The position numbers and the translations under genes are program-made. Below, one piece after another: positions 36,118 to 45,264 of a stretch of 64,000 bases of DNA. The DNA is taken from NCBI RefSeq assembly GCF_024172705.1, contig NZ_CP092900.1, positions 310,001 through 374,000 of the forward strand, read 5' to 3'. Origin of the DNA: Candidatus Comchoanobacter bicostacola (GTDB taxonomy: Bacteria > Pseudomonadota > Gammaproteobacteria > Comchoanobacterales > Comchoanobacteraceae). A model generated the notes under the pieces. That model was not told the origin of the DNA, ran no database searches, and saw only the letters and a program-made list of their open reading frames with translations. Positions within the stretch are counted from its first letter, which is position 1, and each line of letters begins with the position of its first letter.

Positions 36118-36942
36118 ATGGATCATTTATTTTTAACTCAGTTTCAGCAATGTGTTGCTACTATAAATAATATACTTGATGATTCTGACCAGGGTAGCGA
36201 GCAACGGAAAAAAAGTATTGCGGCTAACGAAGGATTAATTCAGGAAGAAATAAAAGCCTTGCATGAATTGGATCAAAAAAGTTGGAAGTCTTGGTTTTGT
36301 TATTTGGTCTTGCTTAAACCAAAATTAATTCATGAGCTGAGCCTTTCAATGTTGGCTTTAATTGACTATCGGGCGACATTCTCTGAGTTACCAGCCGATA
36401 CTGATTCTGGTCTAGGTGTATTAGATCCTGTTCTAAATGATAGGGTGGGAAAACAGTGCCATAGGCATATGCAATGTTTTATGGATGTCATTCATGGATA
36501 TGTAAAACCCCATGTATCCAGAGGCTTGGGTGAAGAGGTTACTTGTTCAGGATTATTAGAGAGCATGCATAATCATATGGGTGATATTTTTGAGAAGGAA
36601 AAAGCTAAATCTATGCGTGTGCATATTATCATTCAGATAGTGGCTTTAACCTTTGCTGTGGCTGGATTATCGGTGATGGGCTCATTATACTTTTTGCATG
36701 CTAAGTATTTTGCAGAGTACTTTATTGCGTGCTTGAGTGTTGTTGCTGTTTCATTATTAACCATGACTATAGATTATTTTTGTATTTATAAGCGTGTTAA
36801 AAAAGATTTTAACATTATGGAGGGAGCTAGCCGTGTGCGAGCGCCGTCAGAAAGTTCTCAAGATGGTTTTGATGAAGTTTCATTATTTGATGGGGCTAAT
36901 TTGCCAGGTAATAATGCGGTATTACAGGCTCATCGTTTCTAA
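36118..36942 (+). CDS. hypothetical protein with two C-terminal-half membrane helices
   Basis: I do not recognise this 274-residue protein. The N-terminal 160 residues are soluble and helical. Two membrane helices follow at about residues 167-192 (IIIQIVALTFAVAGLSVMGSLYF) and 199-220, with a cytoplasmic basic stretch and an acidic C-terminal tail. GGGAAG precedes the ATG. It is monocistronic, and its stop overlaps the convergent mutM stop by 4 bp. The paired-helix hairpin with long soluble arms resembles inclusion-membrane or effector-type proteins in intracellular bacteria, but nothing proves that. Confidence 0.65.
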   Translation: MDHLFLTQFQQCVATINNILDDSDQGSEQRKKSIAANEGLIQEEIKALHELDQKSWKSWFCYLVLLKPKLIHELSLSMLALIDYRATFSELPADTDSGLGVLDPVLNDRVGKQCHRHMQCFMDVIHGYVKPHVSRGLGEEVTCSGLLESMHNHMGDIFEKEKAKSMRVHIIIQIVALTFAVAGLSVMGSLYFLHAKYFAEYFIACLSVVAVSLLTMTIDYFCIYKRVKKDFNIMEGASRVRAPSESSQDGFDEVSLFDGANLPGNNAVLQAHRF

Positions 36943-37739
36943 AGGGATTGGCATTCAGGGCAGTAAAATGTGGAACGGCCCGATAACTTTAGGTTGATGA
37001 TTGGGGTTGTGCATTTTAAGCAAGGTTGACCTTCACGCCCATAGACATAAAGCCGTTGCTGGAAATACCCCATGGTATCACTTGCTGTGCGATAATCTTT
37101 TAGTGTGGTTCCCCCTTGTTGAATAGCTTGATCTAATACTTGTTTGATGCAAGTGACCAGTTGTTTACACTGTTCTTTTGAAAGAGAGTGAGCAGGCAAA
37201 TCAGGCTTTATATGAGCATGAAATAATGCTTCACATACATAGATGTTGCCAACGCCAACAACACATCTTTGATCCATGATTAGGTTTTTAATTGGAGTCG
37301 TTTTCTTGTGGGTGTAGTTTTTTAAATATTCAGCATTAAATGCTTTAGAGAGTGGTTCAATGCCATAGTGTGCGAGTAAGTCAGTTGTACAGGTATGCCA
37401 AGAAACCATGCCAAAGCGCCTTGGATCATTGTATACCAATAGCTTATCAGCTAGGTGGAAGATAACATGGTCATGTTTAATCGGTTGGTAATTAAGTTCT
37501 TGGAGGGTTAATTTACCACTCATGCCTAAATGGATGATCAAATCTACATGGGTTTTAATCACTATAAACTTAGCACGCCGCGTGATACTGATGATTTTAG
37601 CACCACTAAGCTCGGAGGCTAAATCTTTTTGCAGGGGTTTTCTTAACTTAGGGAAATTAACAGTAACATCGGTGATCGTTGACCCAACAATGGGTTGTAT
37701 TCCGCTAACAACAGTTTGTACTTCAGGTAATTCAGGCAT
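36939..37739 (-). CDS. mutM: formamidopyrimidine-DNA glycosylase (Fpg/MutM)
   Basis: This base-excision repair glycosylase/AP lyase removes 8-oxoguanine and formamidopyrimidines. The protein must begin MPELPE so that Pro2 becomes the catalytic N-terminus. I therefore use the second of two adjacent ATGs (37739, 266 aa). Glu3, the helix-two-turn-helix (DQRCVVGVGNIYVCEALF) and the C-terminal zinc finger (C-x2-C...C-x2-C in CLKC and CPEC) are all present. The stop overlaps the upstream convergent gene. Together with uvrB and the photolyase it forms a loose DNA-repair neighbourhood. Confidence 0.95.
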   Translation of the reverse strand: MPELPEVQTVVSGIQPIVGSTITDVTVNFPKLRKPLQKDLASELSGAKIISITRRAKFIVIKTHVDLIIHLGMSGKLTLQELNYQPIKHDHVIFHLADKLLVYNDPRRFGMVSWHTCTTDLLAHYGIEPLSKAFNAEYLKNYTHKKTTPIKNLIMDQRCVVGVGNIYVCEALFHAHIKPDLPAHSLSKEQCKQLVTCIKQVLDQAIQQGGTTLKDYRTASDTMGYFQQRLYVYGREGQPCLKCTTPIINLKLSGRSTFYCPECQSL

Positions 37740-37884
37740 CATATCATTTATAAAAAGTATCTTTATTATAGTCTGTTATGGGTAAATTGAAATGGCTGTG
37801 CGTATCTTTTAATCTTTTGAGCTCGCTCACATTGCAATATTTGTGAGAACATGATTTATTAATCCAAGGTAGTAGGATAGGCAG

Positions 37885-39414
37885 ATGGATCACAAAGTAT
37901 TACATATTATATTATGGGATCAGTTGACTCAGCACAACGCTGCGTTAGCTAACTTTAATAAAGATTCTGATCATATTCTGATGTGTGAGTCTTTAGAGGA
38001 GCTTACTTACGTTAAGCATCATAAAAAAAAGTTGGTTTTTTTAATCTCTGCTATGCGTCATTTTGCGCAGCATCTACAAGATACTAAGTACCCGATGACA
38101 TACATTCATTTGGATGATCAGGATCACTTAGGCTCATATAGTGCTCATATTCAGCAACTTGTGGGTGCACATAATTTTACAAAAATAAAGATCATGCAAC
38201 CCAGTGATTATTTTCAAAAGGAGATGGTTGAGCAATGGGAAAGAGAGTTAAATATTCCTATTGAACAGGTCGAGGATAATCGATTTTTGTGTACGCGGGC
38301 TTCATTTGCTCACTGGGCATCAAATCGAAAGCAACTTAGAATGGAATACTTTTACCGGGAAATGCGTAAGCGGTATAAAATTTTGATGGATGGTGATCAA
38401 CCAGAGGGGGGAAAGTGGAACTATGATGCTGAAAATAGAAAGCCACCTAAAGATGGGTTATTGGTTCCTAAGCCATACCATGGAGTAGTTGACGTTATTA
38501 CCAATGAGGTTATGCGGTTGGTTGAAGCTAGGTTTTCGGATCATTTTGGAGACTTATTACCTTTTTATTTTGCGGTGACTCGCACACAGGCGTTATCAGT
38601 ATTAAATAAGTTTATTAAAGAGCGTTTATCGGTGTTTGGGGATTATCAAGATGCGATGATAGAAGGAGAGCCTTGGATGTATCATGCACATATTGGCTTC
38701 TATTTGAACTGTGGGCTTCTGGATCCTTTAGAGTGTATCAAAGCGGCTGAGAAGGCTTATTACTCAGGCAACGCACCATTGAATGCGGTTGAGGGTTTTA
38801 TTCGTCAGGTTCTGGGATGGCGAGAGTATATATGTGGTATTTATTGGTTAAAAATGCCTGAGTATAAACAGCTAAATTATTTTAAAGCAAAAAGGTCTTT
38901 GCCAGAGTTTTACTGGACTGCAAATACTAAAATGAACTGTTTAAAGCAGTGTGTCACTGAAACCAAGCAGCATGCTTATGCACATCATATCCAAAGGTTG
39001 ATGGTTCTGGGTAATTTTGCATTGATTGCTGGTATAAACCCGGATGAGGTTAACGAGTGGTATCACATTGTCTATGCTGATGCTCATGAGTGGGTTGAGC
39101 TACCAAATGTGTCAGGGATGGTATTATTTGCCGATGGGGGTTACCTTGCGAGCAAGCCTTATGCTGCAGGGGGAAGTTATATCAATAAAATGTCTAATTA
39201 TTGTAAAGGCTGTACCTATTCACCAACTAAAAAAAACGGGGAGGGTGCATGTCCCTTTAATTACTTGTATTGGGATTTCTTAGTGCGTAATCGTGAAAAG
39301 TTAGCAGACAATCATCGTATTGGAATGATGTATCGTACTTACGATAGAATGGATGATGAGAAAAAAGAAGCCATTGCTCAGGATAGTATTAAGTTTTTAA
39401 AGGGGATTGAATGA
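37885..39414 (+). CDS. Fe-S cluster bacterial cryptochrome / (6-4) photolyase family protein
   Basis: This 509-residue protein belongs to the FeS-BCP (PhrB-type) branch of the photolyase/cryptochrome family, which binds FAD, a lumazine-type antenna and a [4Fe-4S] cluster. Members such as Agrobacterium PhrB repair (6-4) photoproducts. The N-terminal Rossmann domain starts [11 protein letters not shown]. The four cluster cysteines are visible at residues 352 (MNC), 440 and 443 (NYCKGC) and 456 (GACPF). FNYLYWDF is a family signature. An AGGA-containing site precedes the ATG. The stop overlaps the DUF2256 gene (ATGA). DNA repair is likely; a photoreceptor role is possible. Confidence 0.92.
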   Translation: MDHKVLHIILWDQLTQHNAALANFNKDSDHILMCESLEELTYVKHHKKKLVFLISAMRHFAQHLQDTKYPMTYIHLDDQDHLGSYSAHIQQLVGAHNFTKIKIMQPSDYFQKEMVEQWERELNIPIEQVEDNRFLCTRASFAHWASNRKQLRMEYFYREMRKRYKILMDGDQPEGGKWNYDAENRKPPKDGLLVPKPYHGVVDVITNEVMRLVEARFSDHFGDLLPFYFAVTRTQALSVLNKFIKERLSVFGDYQDAMIEGEPWMYHAHIGFYLNCGLLDPLECIKAAEKAYYSGNAPLNAVEGFIRQVLGWREYICGIYWLKMPEYKQLNYFKAKRSLPEFYWTANTKMNCLKQCVTETKQHAYAHHIQRLMVLGNFALIAGINPDEVNEWYHIVYADAHEWVELPNVSGMVLFADGGYLASKPYAAGGSYINKMSNYCKGCTYSPTKKNGEGACPFNYLYWDFLVRNREKLADNHRIGMMYRTYDRMDDEKKEAIAQDSIKFLKGIE

Positions 39415-39554
39415 AAAAGAAGGATCAGTTGCCGACTAAAATTTGTCCAGTTTGTAAGCGCCCCTTTGTTTGGAGGAAGAAGTGGGCGCGTGACTGGGAT
39501 CAGGTTAAGTATTGTTCCAAGCGATGTGCACGGTTGGCTAAGTCGCTTGACTAG
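39411..39554 (+). CDS. DUF2256 small zinc-binding protein
   Basis: This is a 47-residue protein. It shows C12-P-V-C15 and Y-C35-SKRC39, which make a treble-clef-like zinc site, and the [10 protein letters not shown] stretch that defines DUF2256. The start codon overlaps the photolyase stop by 4 bp, so the two are translationally coupled. DUF2256 genes commonly sit beside cryptochrome/photolyase genes, but their role is not established. A DNA-binding or cofactor-loading helper is conceivable. Confidence 0.9.
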   Translation: MKKKDQLPTKICPVCKRPFVWRKKWARDWDQVKYCSKRCARLAKSLD

Positions 39555-39594
39555 AGAACTACCTATCCAATTATTAGGCTTGTAATAGGGTTGA

Positions 39595-39810
39595 TAGGAT
39601 TTTCCTTATTGCTTGGTTGGTATTGATTATTTAGTTCAATAGCTCGGTATATTATTTTAATACACTAAAGCATACATTATCTTGATTCATATAGGGGTAT
39701 GGTGTGCTGGTAGCACTTTTTATATATCTACTGACAGTTATGCTTGGGGCTATCTCACTCTATTTAATAGTTATGCTTGTTCCTTTTTTTTCTATCAAAT
39801 ACTCTAGCCA
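39595..39810 (+). repeat. left copy of the comEC-derived direct repeat
   Basis: About 215 bp match 51304-51520 in the same orientation with scattered substitutions. Both contain the same AT-rich upstream region and the first ~30 codons of comEC. The two copies bracket the accessory genes between 39.8 and 51.3 kb. The match stops in a poly-T tract (8 T here, 10 T in comEC). Apart from this and the promoter further right, the 367-bp gap 39555-39921 holds nothing I can identify. Confidence 0.88.
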
Positions 39811-39814
39811 TTAA
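39704..39814 (+). pseudogene. truncated comEC 5' fragment
   Basis: The GTG-initiated frame encodes MLVALFIYLLTV and continues in register with ComEC for about 30 residues. It then shifts at the shortened T run and stops after 36 codons. It has no ComEC channel or nuclease domain and is a remnant of duplication of the functional gene at 51413. Confidence 0.85.
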
Positions 39815-39864
39815 GTCTAGAATGCCGTGAAAAAGATATATATATCAGTCATTAATTAGGTTTC

Positions 39865-39894
39865 TTGACACAAGGGGCGATGATGCAATATAAT
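39865..39894 (+). promoter_or_regulatory. strong promoter of the 886-residue membrane protein gene
   Basis: A perfect TTGACA (39865-39870) and perfect TATAAT (39889-39894) are separated by 18 bp. They stand just after the comEC fragment and 28 bp before the GTG start, with AAGGA as ribosome-binding site. Confidence 0.85.
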
Positions 39895-39921
39895 TTTAAA
39901 TAATCAATAAGGATATTAAGA

Positions 39922-42582
39922 GTGATTTTAGGAAGTATTATAATTGGAAGTGGAGCATTCTATGCTGGGTATTGCATACAGCAAAATCTCTCCGACTATG
40001 CTACCATGTCTGTTGGCAACTCACCTGACCCAAACCGTAGATTAGGTAGCTTAATTGCTGTTATGACGGTCTTTAAACTGATGTTTGGTGGACTGATTTG
40101 GGTTTATATGCTTCCGATACTTTGTATTGTGGGTATGGTTACTTTACATAGCTATATGAGCTATGGGAAAACACCTGACATACTGATGACAATCTATAAC
40201 ATTGTCGAAAGATTTCAAATTAAATTGCTATCCTTTCTTATGGCGCTAGTTACATACAACCTTAGGGTTAAAAAGTTATCTGCAGCGGTAGACTATACAC
40301 ACTGGGAAGGTGTACAAAGTAAATACCCGAGAATTAAAAAAGGACTAGGTGTATTTTTGAACCACTTGCACTGGATTTGGTATATAATTCTTGTAGTTGC
40401 TTTGGCCCAATGTATTGTGGCTAATATAGTAAGCGTACAGCTGATTACGTTCTTTAGTGCGATATTTCTCTTTGAGTTGAGCGCACATCCAGGACTGCTT
40501 GGTGACTATACCAGAAGTGGGCTTGCTCAGATGAGCATCTTAGCCAACAGCATTGGGTTTCCCATCCTGGCATTGGTTAACTATGCCCTCAATGACAAGC
40601 TACCTAATATTAGTGCTTTCCTGCAATCTATTATCAAGGCGTTTGCCATACCTTCTTTTAATTTTTTAGAAAAAGTTGATGCATTCTCCTCACGTAAAAC
40701 CAAAAATGCTGAAAGCAAAAGCTCATCTATTTCTGAGGCCCTATCCTCAATCCATGAAATCAAAAATAAAGCCAGTCAAGATACAGCACCATTCACTCAG
40801 CATAAAACATTCACCCAGAAAGCTTATGATAAATTTGCTAAAAAATCACCTAGAGCAGCTAATTTTCTTCAGAAAAAAAAACTCATCTTTGCCGTGGCTT
40901 TTGGCGCTTCTATTCTTTATATACCATTGATATCAGCAGGCTTGTTGCTTAGTTGTTTTATTTTTAAAGAAATTTTAAACAAAGCACTCTCAAGCACTCC
41001 GCTCTTTAGTAGACAACAGCAAGATCCGCGTACTTACTTCAATCAACCCACTGGCTATACCAATCAACATGATCAAAAAAACTATGCCTGGAATCTTGAT
41101 AAGCTTCGAAAAGTTGCTAAAACAACCATGGATAGAACTAGATTTCCAGAAATTAGTCAAATGAGTCAGAATGAACTTTGTAAAGTTATTGATGAAGACC
41201 TCACCCGATATGTAGATCCTAATAATAGTTATTACCTGGGTAAAACTGAAGATGCAATAAAGGATGATTTAATATCAATATCTCAAAATTTACATCAATT
41301 AAAAAAAGGCAACCGAGGGGTGAAAGGTAGTCAATTACCAGTTAGAATCATTAAAGATGTTTTTTCTCGTATTGATGATGTCGATACGATCAGCAAAGCT
41401 CACCAAAATGTACTCAAAGCAATTGCAACACTCTTAAAGGAACCAACATGCAGTGCTGGGCTTGACCATCACTATAATGCAATACAAAGAGTATGTGCCA
41501 GTATAGACCCAAATGATGCCCGCCAACAGCATTTTGAGTTTGCTGCTGAAAGTTACCTAGCAACCTATTGGGCAAATGAAAACCATGCTATTAGTTATTT
41601 TTCAGCAGAATCTAATAAGACATATAGTGCAGAAAGACGTCGCTGGCGTGGTGTAATGCGTGCGGTAATCGGTATCAACTATAACAACCAGGATGTACAT
41701 GGGTCTAATGAGTTTCACCTGATGTCTGCTAGGAAGCTACCTTCTACTAGAACACTGCTTGCAACAAATGAGATTTGCTCCACAGACAGTGAACTTATCT
41801 CAAACTTAGCAAATGCTCTGAGTGTTCCAGTCTTAGATCATGCATATGACAATGATTGGCGTAAACTATATGAGCACATTGATCCTACTTATCTATATCA
41901 CTATTTCCTCAAGCTGAAAAAAGGTCCTATAGATATTTCAGATTTTGAAGCAATACAATTTTTAGACACGAATCGTAGTTTACCATTCCACCCCCCTGAG
42001 TTCTTAAATGAACTGGTACAAAATAGCTTGATCAATGCTGCACTGAAAAAGCTGGGATATGACGGCACTGGCAAAGCACCGACTCCTGATGAAGTACGCA
42101 ACTATTTAAAAGAACATCTGCCCAATTTCCAGCCAGTATGCTGCCTTACCGATGAGAGTATTATAGAAAGTATTAAGCTTGTGTCAGAAAATTATGAGGA
42201 ATATCAAAAGGAAAGCCTTGATAATGCGTTCTTTCATTGCATAAAAGAGTATGTAGAACAAGCAAGTCTTGATGATGCGTTATTCACGCATATCATGCTA
42301 GAAGCTCAGCTCATCGTACCTATAGAGAACGTAAAAGAATTTAAAGGCTCTAGCTTCTTACAAGGTTTGTTACAATGCATAAAGCTACTTCCCCGCATCA
42401 TACTTGATTTACCAACCATTATATATAATACGATCAAGCTAAGTGCTTATCTGAGTTATGATCTCATCTGCCTACCAGTGAGCTCTGCTAAGCTTGCATA
42501 TCAATCCTTCAAGCCTAGAAAACAGCCTAAGCCTGCTAAATCTGAATCTGGGAAAACAACTAAGACTGTATTTGCAGCCTAA
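39922..42582 (+). CDS. large hypothetical membrane protein of the accessory island
   Basis: I do not recognise this 886-residue protein. Hydrophobic segments occur at residues 1-20, about 43-75, 150-200 and 310-345. A weaker pair is near 820-855 (IILDLPTIIYNTI, then LSYDLICLPV). Between about 380 and 810 lies a large soluble domain rich in charged and aromatic residues, without a known motif. The C-terminus is basic (RKQPKPAKSESGKTTK). The GTG start has AAGGA 9 bp upstream and a consensus promoter. It is the first gene inside the comEC-flanked island and is separated from the ankyrin genes by convergent orientation. A secreted or envelope effector-like role is inference. Confidence 0.65.
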   Translation: MILGSIIIGSGAFYAGYCIQQNLSDYATMSVGNSPDPNRRLGSLIAVMTVFKLMFGGLIWVYMLPILCIVGMVTLHSYMSYGKTPDILMTIYNIVERFQIKLLSFLMALVTYNLRVKKLSAAVDYTHWEGVQSKYPRIKKGLGVFLNHLHWIWYIILVVALAQCIVANIVSVQLITFFSAIFLFELSAHPGLLGDYTRSGLAQMSILANSIGFPILALVNYALNDKLPNISAFLQSIIKAFAIPSFNFLEKVDAFSSRKTKNAESKSSSISEALSSIHEIKNKASQDTAPFTQHKTFTQKAYDKFAKKSPRAANFLQKKKLIFAVAFGASILYIPLISAGLLLSCFIFKEILNKALSSTPLFSRQQQDPRTYFNQPTGYTNQHDQKNYAWNLDKLRKVAKTTMDRTRFPEISQMSQNELCKVIDEDLTRYVDPNNSYYLGKTEDAIKDDLISISQNLHQLKKGNRGVKGSQLPVRIIKDVFSRIDDVDTISKAHQNVLKAIATLLKEPTCSAGLDHHYNAIQRVCASIDPNDARQQHFEFAAESYLATYWANENHAISYFSAESNKTYSAERRRWRGVMRAVIGINYNNQDVHGSNEFHLMSARKLPSTRTLLATNEICSTDSELISNLANALSVPVLDHAYDNDWRKLYEHIDPTYLYHYFLKLKKGPIDISDFEAIQFLDTNRSLPFHPPEFLNELVQNSLINAALKKLGYDGTGKAPTPDEVRNYLKEHLPNFQPVCCLTDESIIESIKLVSENYEEYQKESLDNAFFHCIKEYVEQASLDDALFTHIMLEAQLIVPIENVKEFKGSSFLQGLLQCIKLLPRIILDLPTIIYNTIKLSAYLSYDLICLPVSSAKLAYQSFKPRKQPKPAKSESGKTTKTVFAA

Positions 42583-42616
42583 TCCATTGATGAGTATGCG
42601 TAGGGAAGCATTTAAG

Positions 42617-45250
42617 CTAAGTTAGTCTTATCCATATCGAGTTTGTTATGTCTACAAGTGCAGACCCATCATTATTAATTGCCGCCATAACCACATCTTC
42701 ATCAGCCCTCAGTAAGTCAGATGCAAACTCAAGTGCAGACCCATCATTATTAATTGCCGCCATAACCACATCTTTATCAGCCCTCAGTAAGTCAGATGCA
42801 AACTCAAGTGCAGACCCATCATTATTAATTGCCGCCATAACCACATCTTTATCAGCCCTCAGTGAGTCGGATGCAAACCTAAGTGCAGACCCTTCATTTT
42901 TAATTGCCGCCATGACCACCTCTTTATCATCCCTCAGTGCGTTAGATGCAAACTTAAGCGAGTAGCTACTATACGCTAGTGCAGCGATCACAATTCCCTT
43001 ATCTCCTTGAAGCTCATTAGATACAAATTCTAGGAAACCTAAAGCACTTCTGTCATGTATTAGCTCAGACATGACAAAATCACGGTCTGTGTTGAGTTTT
43101 GCTGTTTTTTTATCTGATAAACGAAGATTATGTCTTTGAGACATTAATAATAAATTGAAAATATTGCGATAATTTGGTGAAAATGATTTCACTGAGCTTT
43201 TACCATACAGCTCAAACGCTAGTATTTTATCCGCAACGGCTGAAAGCATTGACGGTATTGTCGTCCCAGTCCCCGCCTTTTTTATAAGACTCTCAAAATA
43301 AACTTTATCAAACTGTGCGTACCTCAGTATTGTTTTTAGCAAATCAATTCGATTGCTGGCATTCTCTAGGTATTTGCGAAGATCACTTTCCTTATAAAAG
43401 CAGAAATCAAGGGCCCTAGATAAAGGTATTTTCTTTAATAATGTTTGCACGCTGATGGCTAAATTATGAATACCTTCTCTGGATATAGGTATTTTCTTTA
43501 ACCCTTTTTTCACGCTGATGGTGGGCCGTTCCAAACCCCCTATATAAACGCATTTCTTAATAAGAATGGTATAAAATTCCCGGTTATCCCAATATGTTCT
43601 AATAAGAGCTCTCTCTCGTGTTTCCTTTTCCTCATTATATAATGCCAGAAATCTCTCAACTGCTGTGGCCACATCCCCTTCAGATATGCGAATATCTAGC
43701 TGCGATCTCAGTGGAAAAATTGGCGCTGGATAAACACTTGCTTGTAGCGCAAATATACAGCATATATCATTTATATTACTAGATATTATTTTGTGCATCA
43801 GCTCAGGATCGCTGGCATTTTCTATCTCTATCTGCAGTCTATCCTTTAGCGATCCTAATGAGACTCTTATATTGACAGCTGCATATTTTATAAAAGATAT
43901 TCGGTGAAGAAGGCACCGTTGCATTCCCTTTTCGGTCGTCTCAAATTCCACCAATAAATTTACATTACATACATAAGGAGAAATCGAATAAGTTGAATCA
44001 AGCTCTTGAAATAGTGAGGGCATGATGTCTGATATTGCTATATTAAGATCATCCATAAACCTTTTTTTAAAATTGCGACTAAATACCCCACCGGCCATAA
44101 TGATTAGTTCGCCAATAAGCATCAATTCTCTTTTTTCCGCTGCATCTAAAAGGCTTTCCCCGGCGGCACGGCCATCCCATGCCGAAGATTCAATACACTT
44201 AATAATGGCCATTAGTAATCTAGTATTACTCATTATTGCAGTAAAAATTTGTTCTAAAGCGGATTTATCTTGACAAAGAAGAATTGTGAAATCGCCACCT
44301 GCCTCAATCAGCGCCGCTATAACCCCCATGTGCCCCATTGTTGCAGCGATAAAGAGCGGGCTTATGCCACTTCCAGTCGCTTGATTAACATCAACACCTG
44401 CAGCAATTAGTGCATCAACAGCCTCTATGTTACCATGTAGTGCAGCCATATATAGTGGGGTTATGCCATTATTTGTAGTCGCTTGATTAATATCAAAACC
44501 TGCAGCAGAAAGGACACTAACAATATTTGCATGTCCCTTTTTTGCAGCGACTAAGAGCGGGGTGCTACCATCATCTGTGGCAGCATGATTAACATCAGCA
44601 CCTTCAGAAAGAAGTGCATGAACAACATTTAGGCGTCCTTGTAGTGCAGCAGCTAATAGCGGGGTTTCACCATTATCCATAGCCTGATTGATTTTAGCAC
44701 CTGCAGAAAGAAGTGCATTAACAACATTTAAATGTCCATTTAGTGCAGCGTCAAAGAGTGGGGTTTGGCCATTACTCATAGCCTGATTAACATCAGCATC
44801 TGCAGAAAGAAGTGCATGAACAACATTTAGGCGTCCTTGTTGTGCAGCGATAAAGAGTGGGGTTGAGCCATCATCCCTAGCCTGATGAACAATGGCATCT
44901 GCAGCAAGAAGTGTCTTAACAACCTCAAGGTGTCCTTGTCCTGCAGCGATAAAGAGTGGGGCCATAGCCTGATTGATTTTAGCATCTGCAGCAAGAAGTG
45001 CCTCTACAGTATCTGCGTGTCCGTTTTGTGCAGCGACATAGAGAGGGGTTGCGCCAACAATATTAGCCTGATTAACAGAAGCACCTGCAGTAAGAAGTGC
45101 ATTAACAACATCAAAGTGTCCATTGGCTGCAGCTATATAGAGTGGGGTTATGCCACTAATCACAGCCTGATTAACAGAAGCACCTGCAGTAAGCAGCGTC
45201 GCCACAACCTCAAGCTGTCCTTGTTGTGCAGCGATAAATAAACTATTCAT
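42617..45250 (-). CDS. ankyrin-repeat protein with C-terminal DUF4116 repeats
   Basis: The 877-residue protein begins directly with ankyrin repeats: about ten units of 33 residues (residues 1-330, pattern TPLYIAA-x-GH-x-x-VV-x-ALL). A central region (about 330-720) is unassigned. The C-terminal part (about 735-865) consists of 25-residue units such as ADKDVVMAAINNDGSALEFA, which match DUF4116 repeats found in Legionella, chlamydiae and amoebal sequences. The last three units are nearly identical in DNA. The protein ends in a divergent half unit. Ankyrin repeats mediate protein binding, and a secreted host-interacting role is likely but unproven. It has no signal peptide. Confidence 0.85.
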   Translation of the reverse strand: MNSLFIAAQQGQLEVVATLLTAGASVNQAVISGITPLYIAAANGHFDVVNALLTAGASVNQANIVGATPLYVAAQNGHADTVEALLAADAKINQAMAPLFIAAGQGHLEVVKTLLAADAIVHQARDDGSTPLFIAAQQGRLNVVHALLSADADVNQAMSNGQTPLFDAALNGHLNVVNALLSAGAKINQAMDNGETPLLAAALQGRLNVVHALLSEGADVNHAATDDGSTPLLVAAKKGHANIVSVLSAAGFDINQATTNNGITPLYMAALHGNIEAVDALIAAGVDVNQATGSGISPLFIAATMGHMGVIAALIEAGGDFTILLCQDKSALEQIFTAIMSNTRLLMAIIKCIESSAWDGRAAGESLLDAAEKRELMLIGELIIMAGGVFSRNFKKRFMDDLNIAISDIMPSLFQELDSTYSISPYVCNVNLLVEFETTEKGMQRCLLHRISFIKYAAVNIRVSLGSLKDRLQIEIENASDPELMHKIISSNINDICCIFALQASVYPAPIFPLRSQLDIRISEGDVATAVERFLALYNEEKETRERALIRTYWDNREFYTILIKKCVYIGGLERPTISVKKGLKKIPISREGIHNLAISVQTLLKKIPLSRALDFCFYKESDLRKYLENASNRIDLLKTILRYAQFDKVYFESLIKKAGTGTTIPSMLSAVADKILAFELYGKSSVKSFSPNYRNIFNLLLMSQRHNLRLSDKKTAKLNTDRDFVMSELIHDRSALGFLEFVSNELQGDKGIVIAALAYSSYSLKFASNALRDDKEVVMAAIKNEGSALRFASDSLRADKDVVMAAINNDGSALEFASDLLRADKDVVMAAINNDGSALEFASDLLRADEDVVMAAINNDGSALVDITNSIWIRLT
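42656..42960 (-). repeat. 75-bp tandem repeats (four units) coding for DUF4116
   Basis: Units start at 42656, 42731, 42806 and 42881, an exact 75-bp period. The first three are almost identical, and the fourth is diverged. The period equals 25 codons, so unit number can change without a frameshift. Confidence 0.92.
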
Positions 45251-45264
45251 TATGATATTAGATT

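Noticed and set aside
42648-42965. A plus-strand open frame of 105 codons with strikingly repetitive sequence
   Set aside because: It is the antisense shadow of the 75-bp DUF4116-coding repeats; it has no ribosome-binding site, and its repeats follow the codons of the minus-strand gene.
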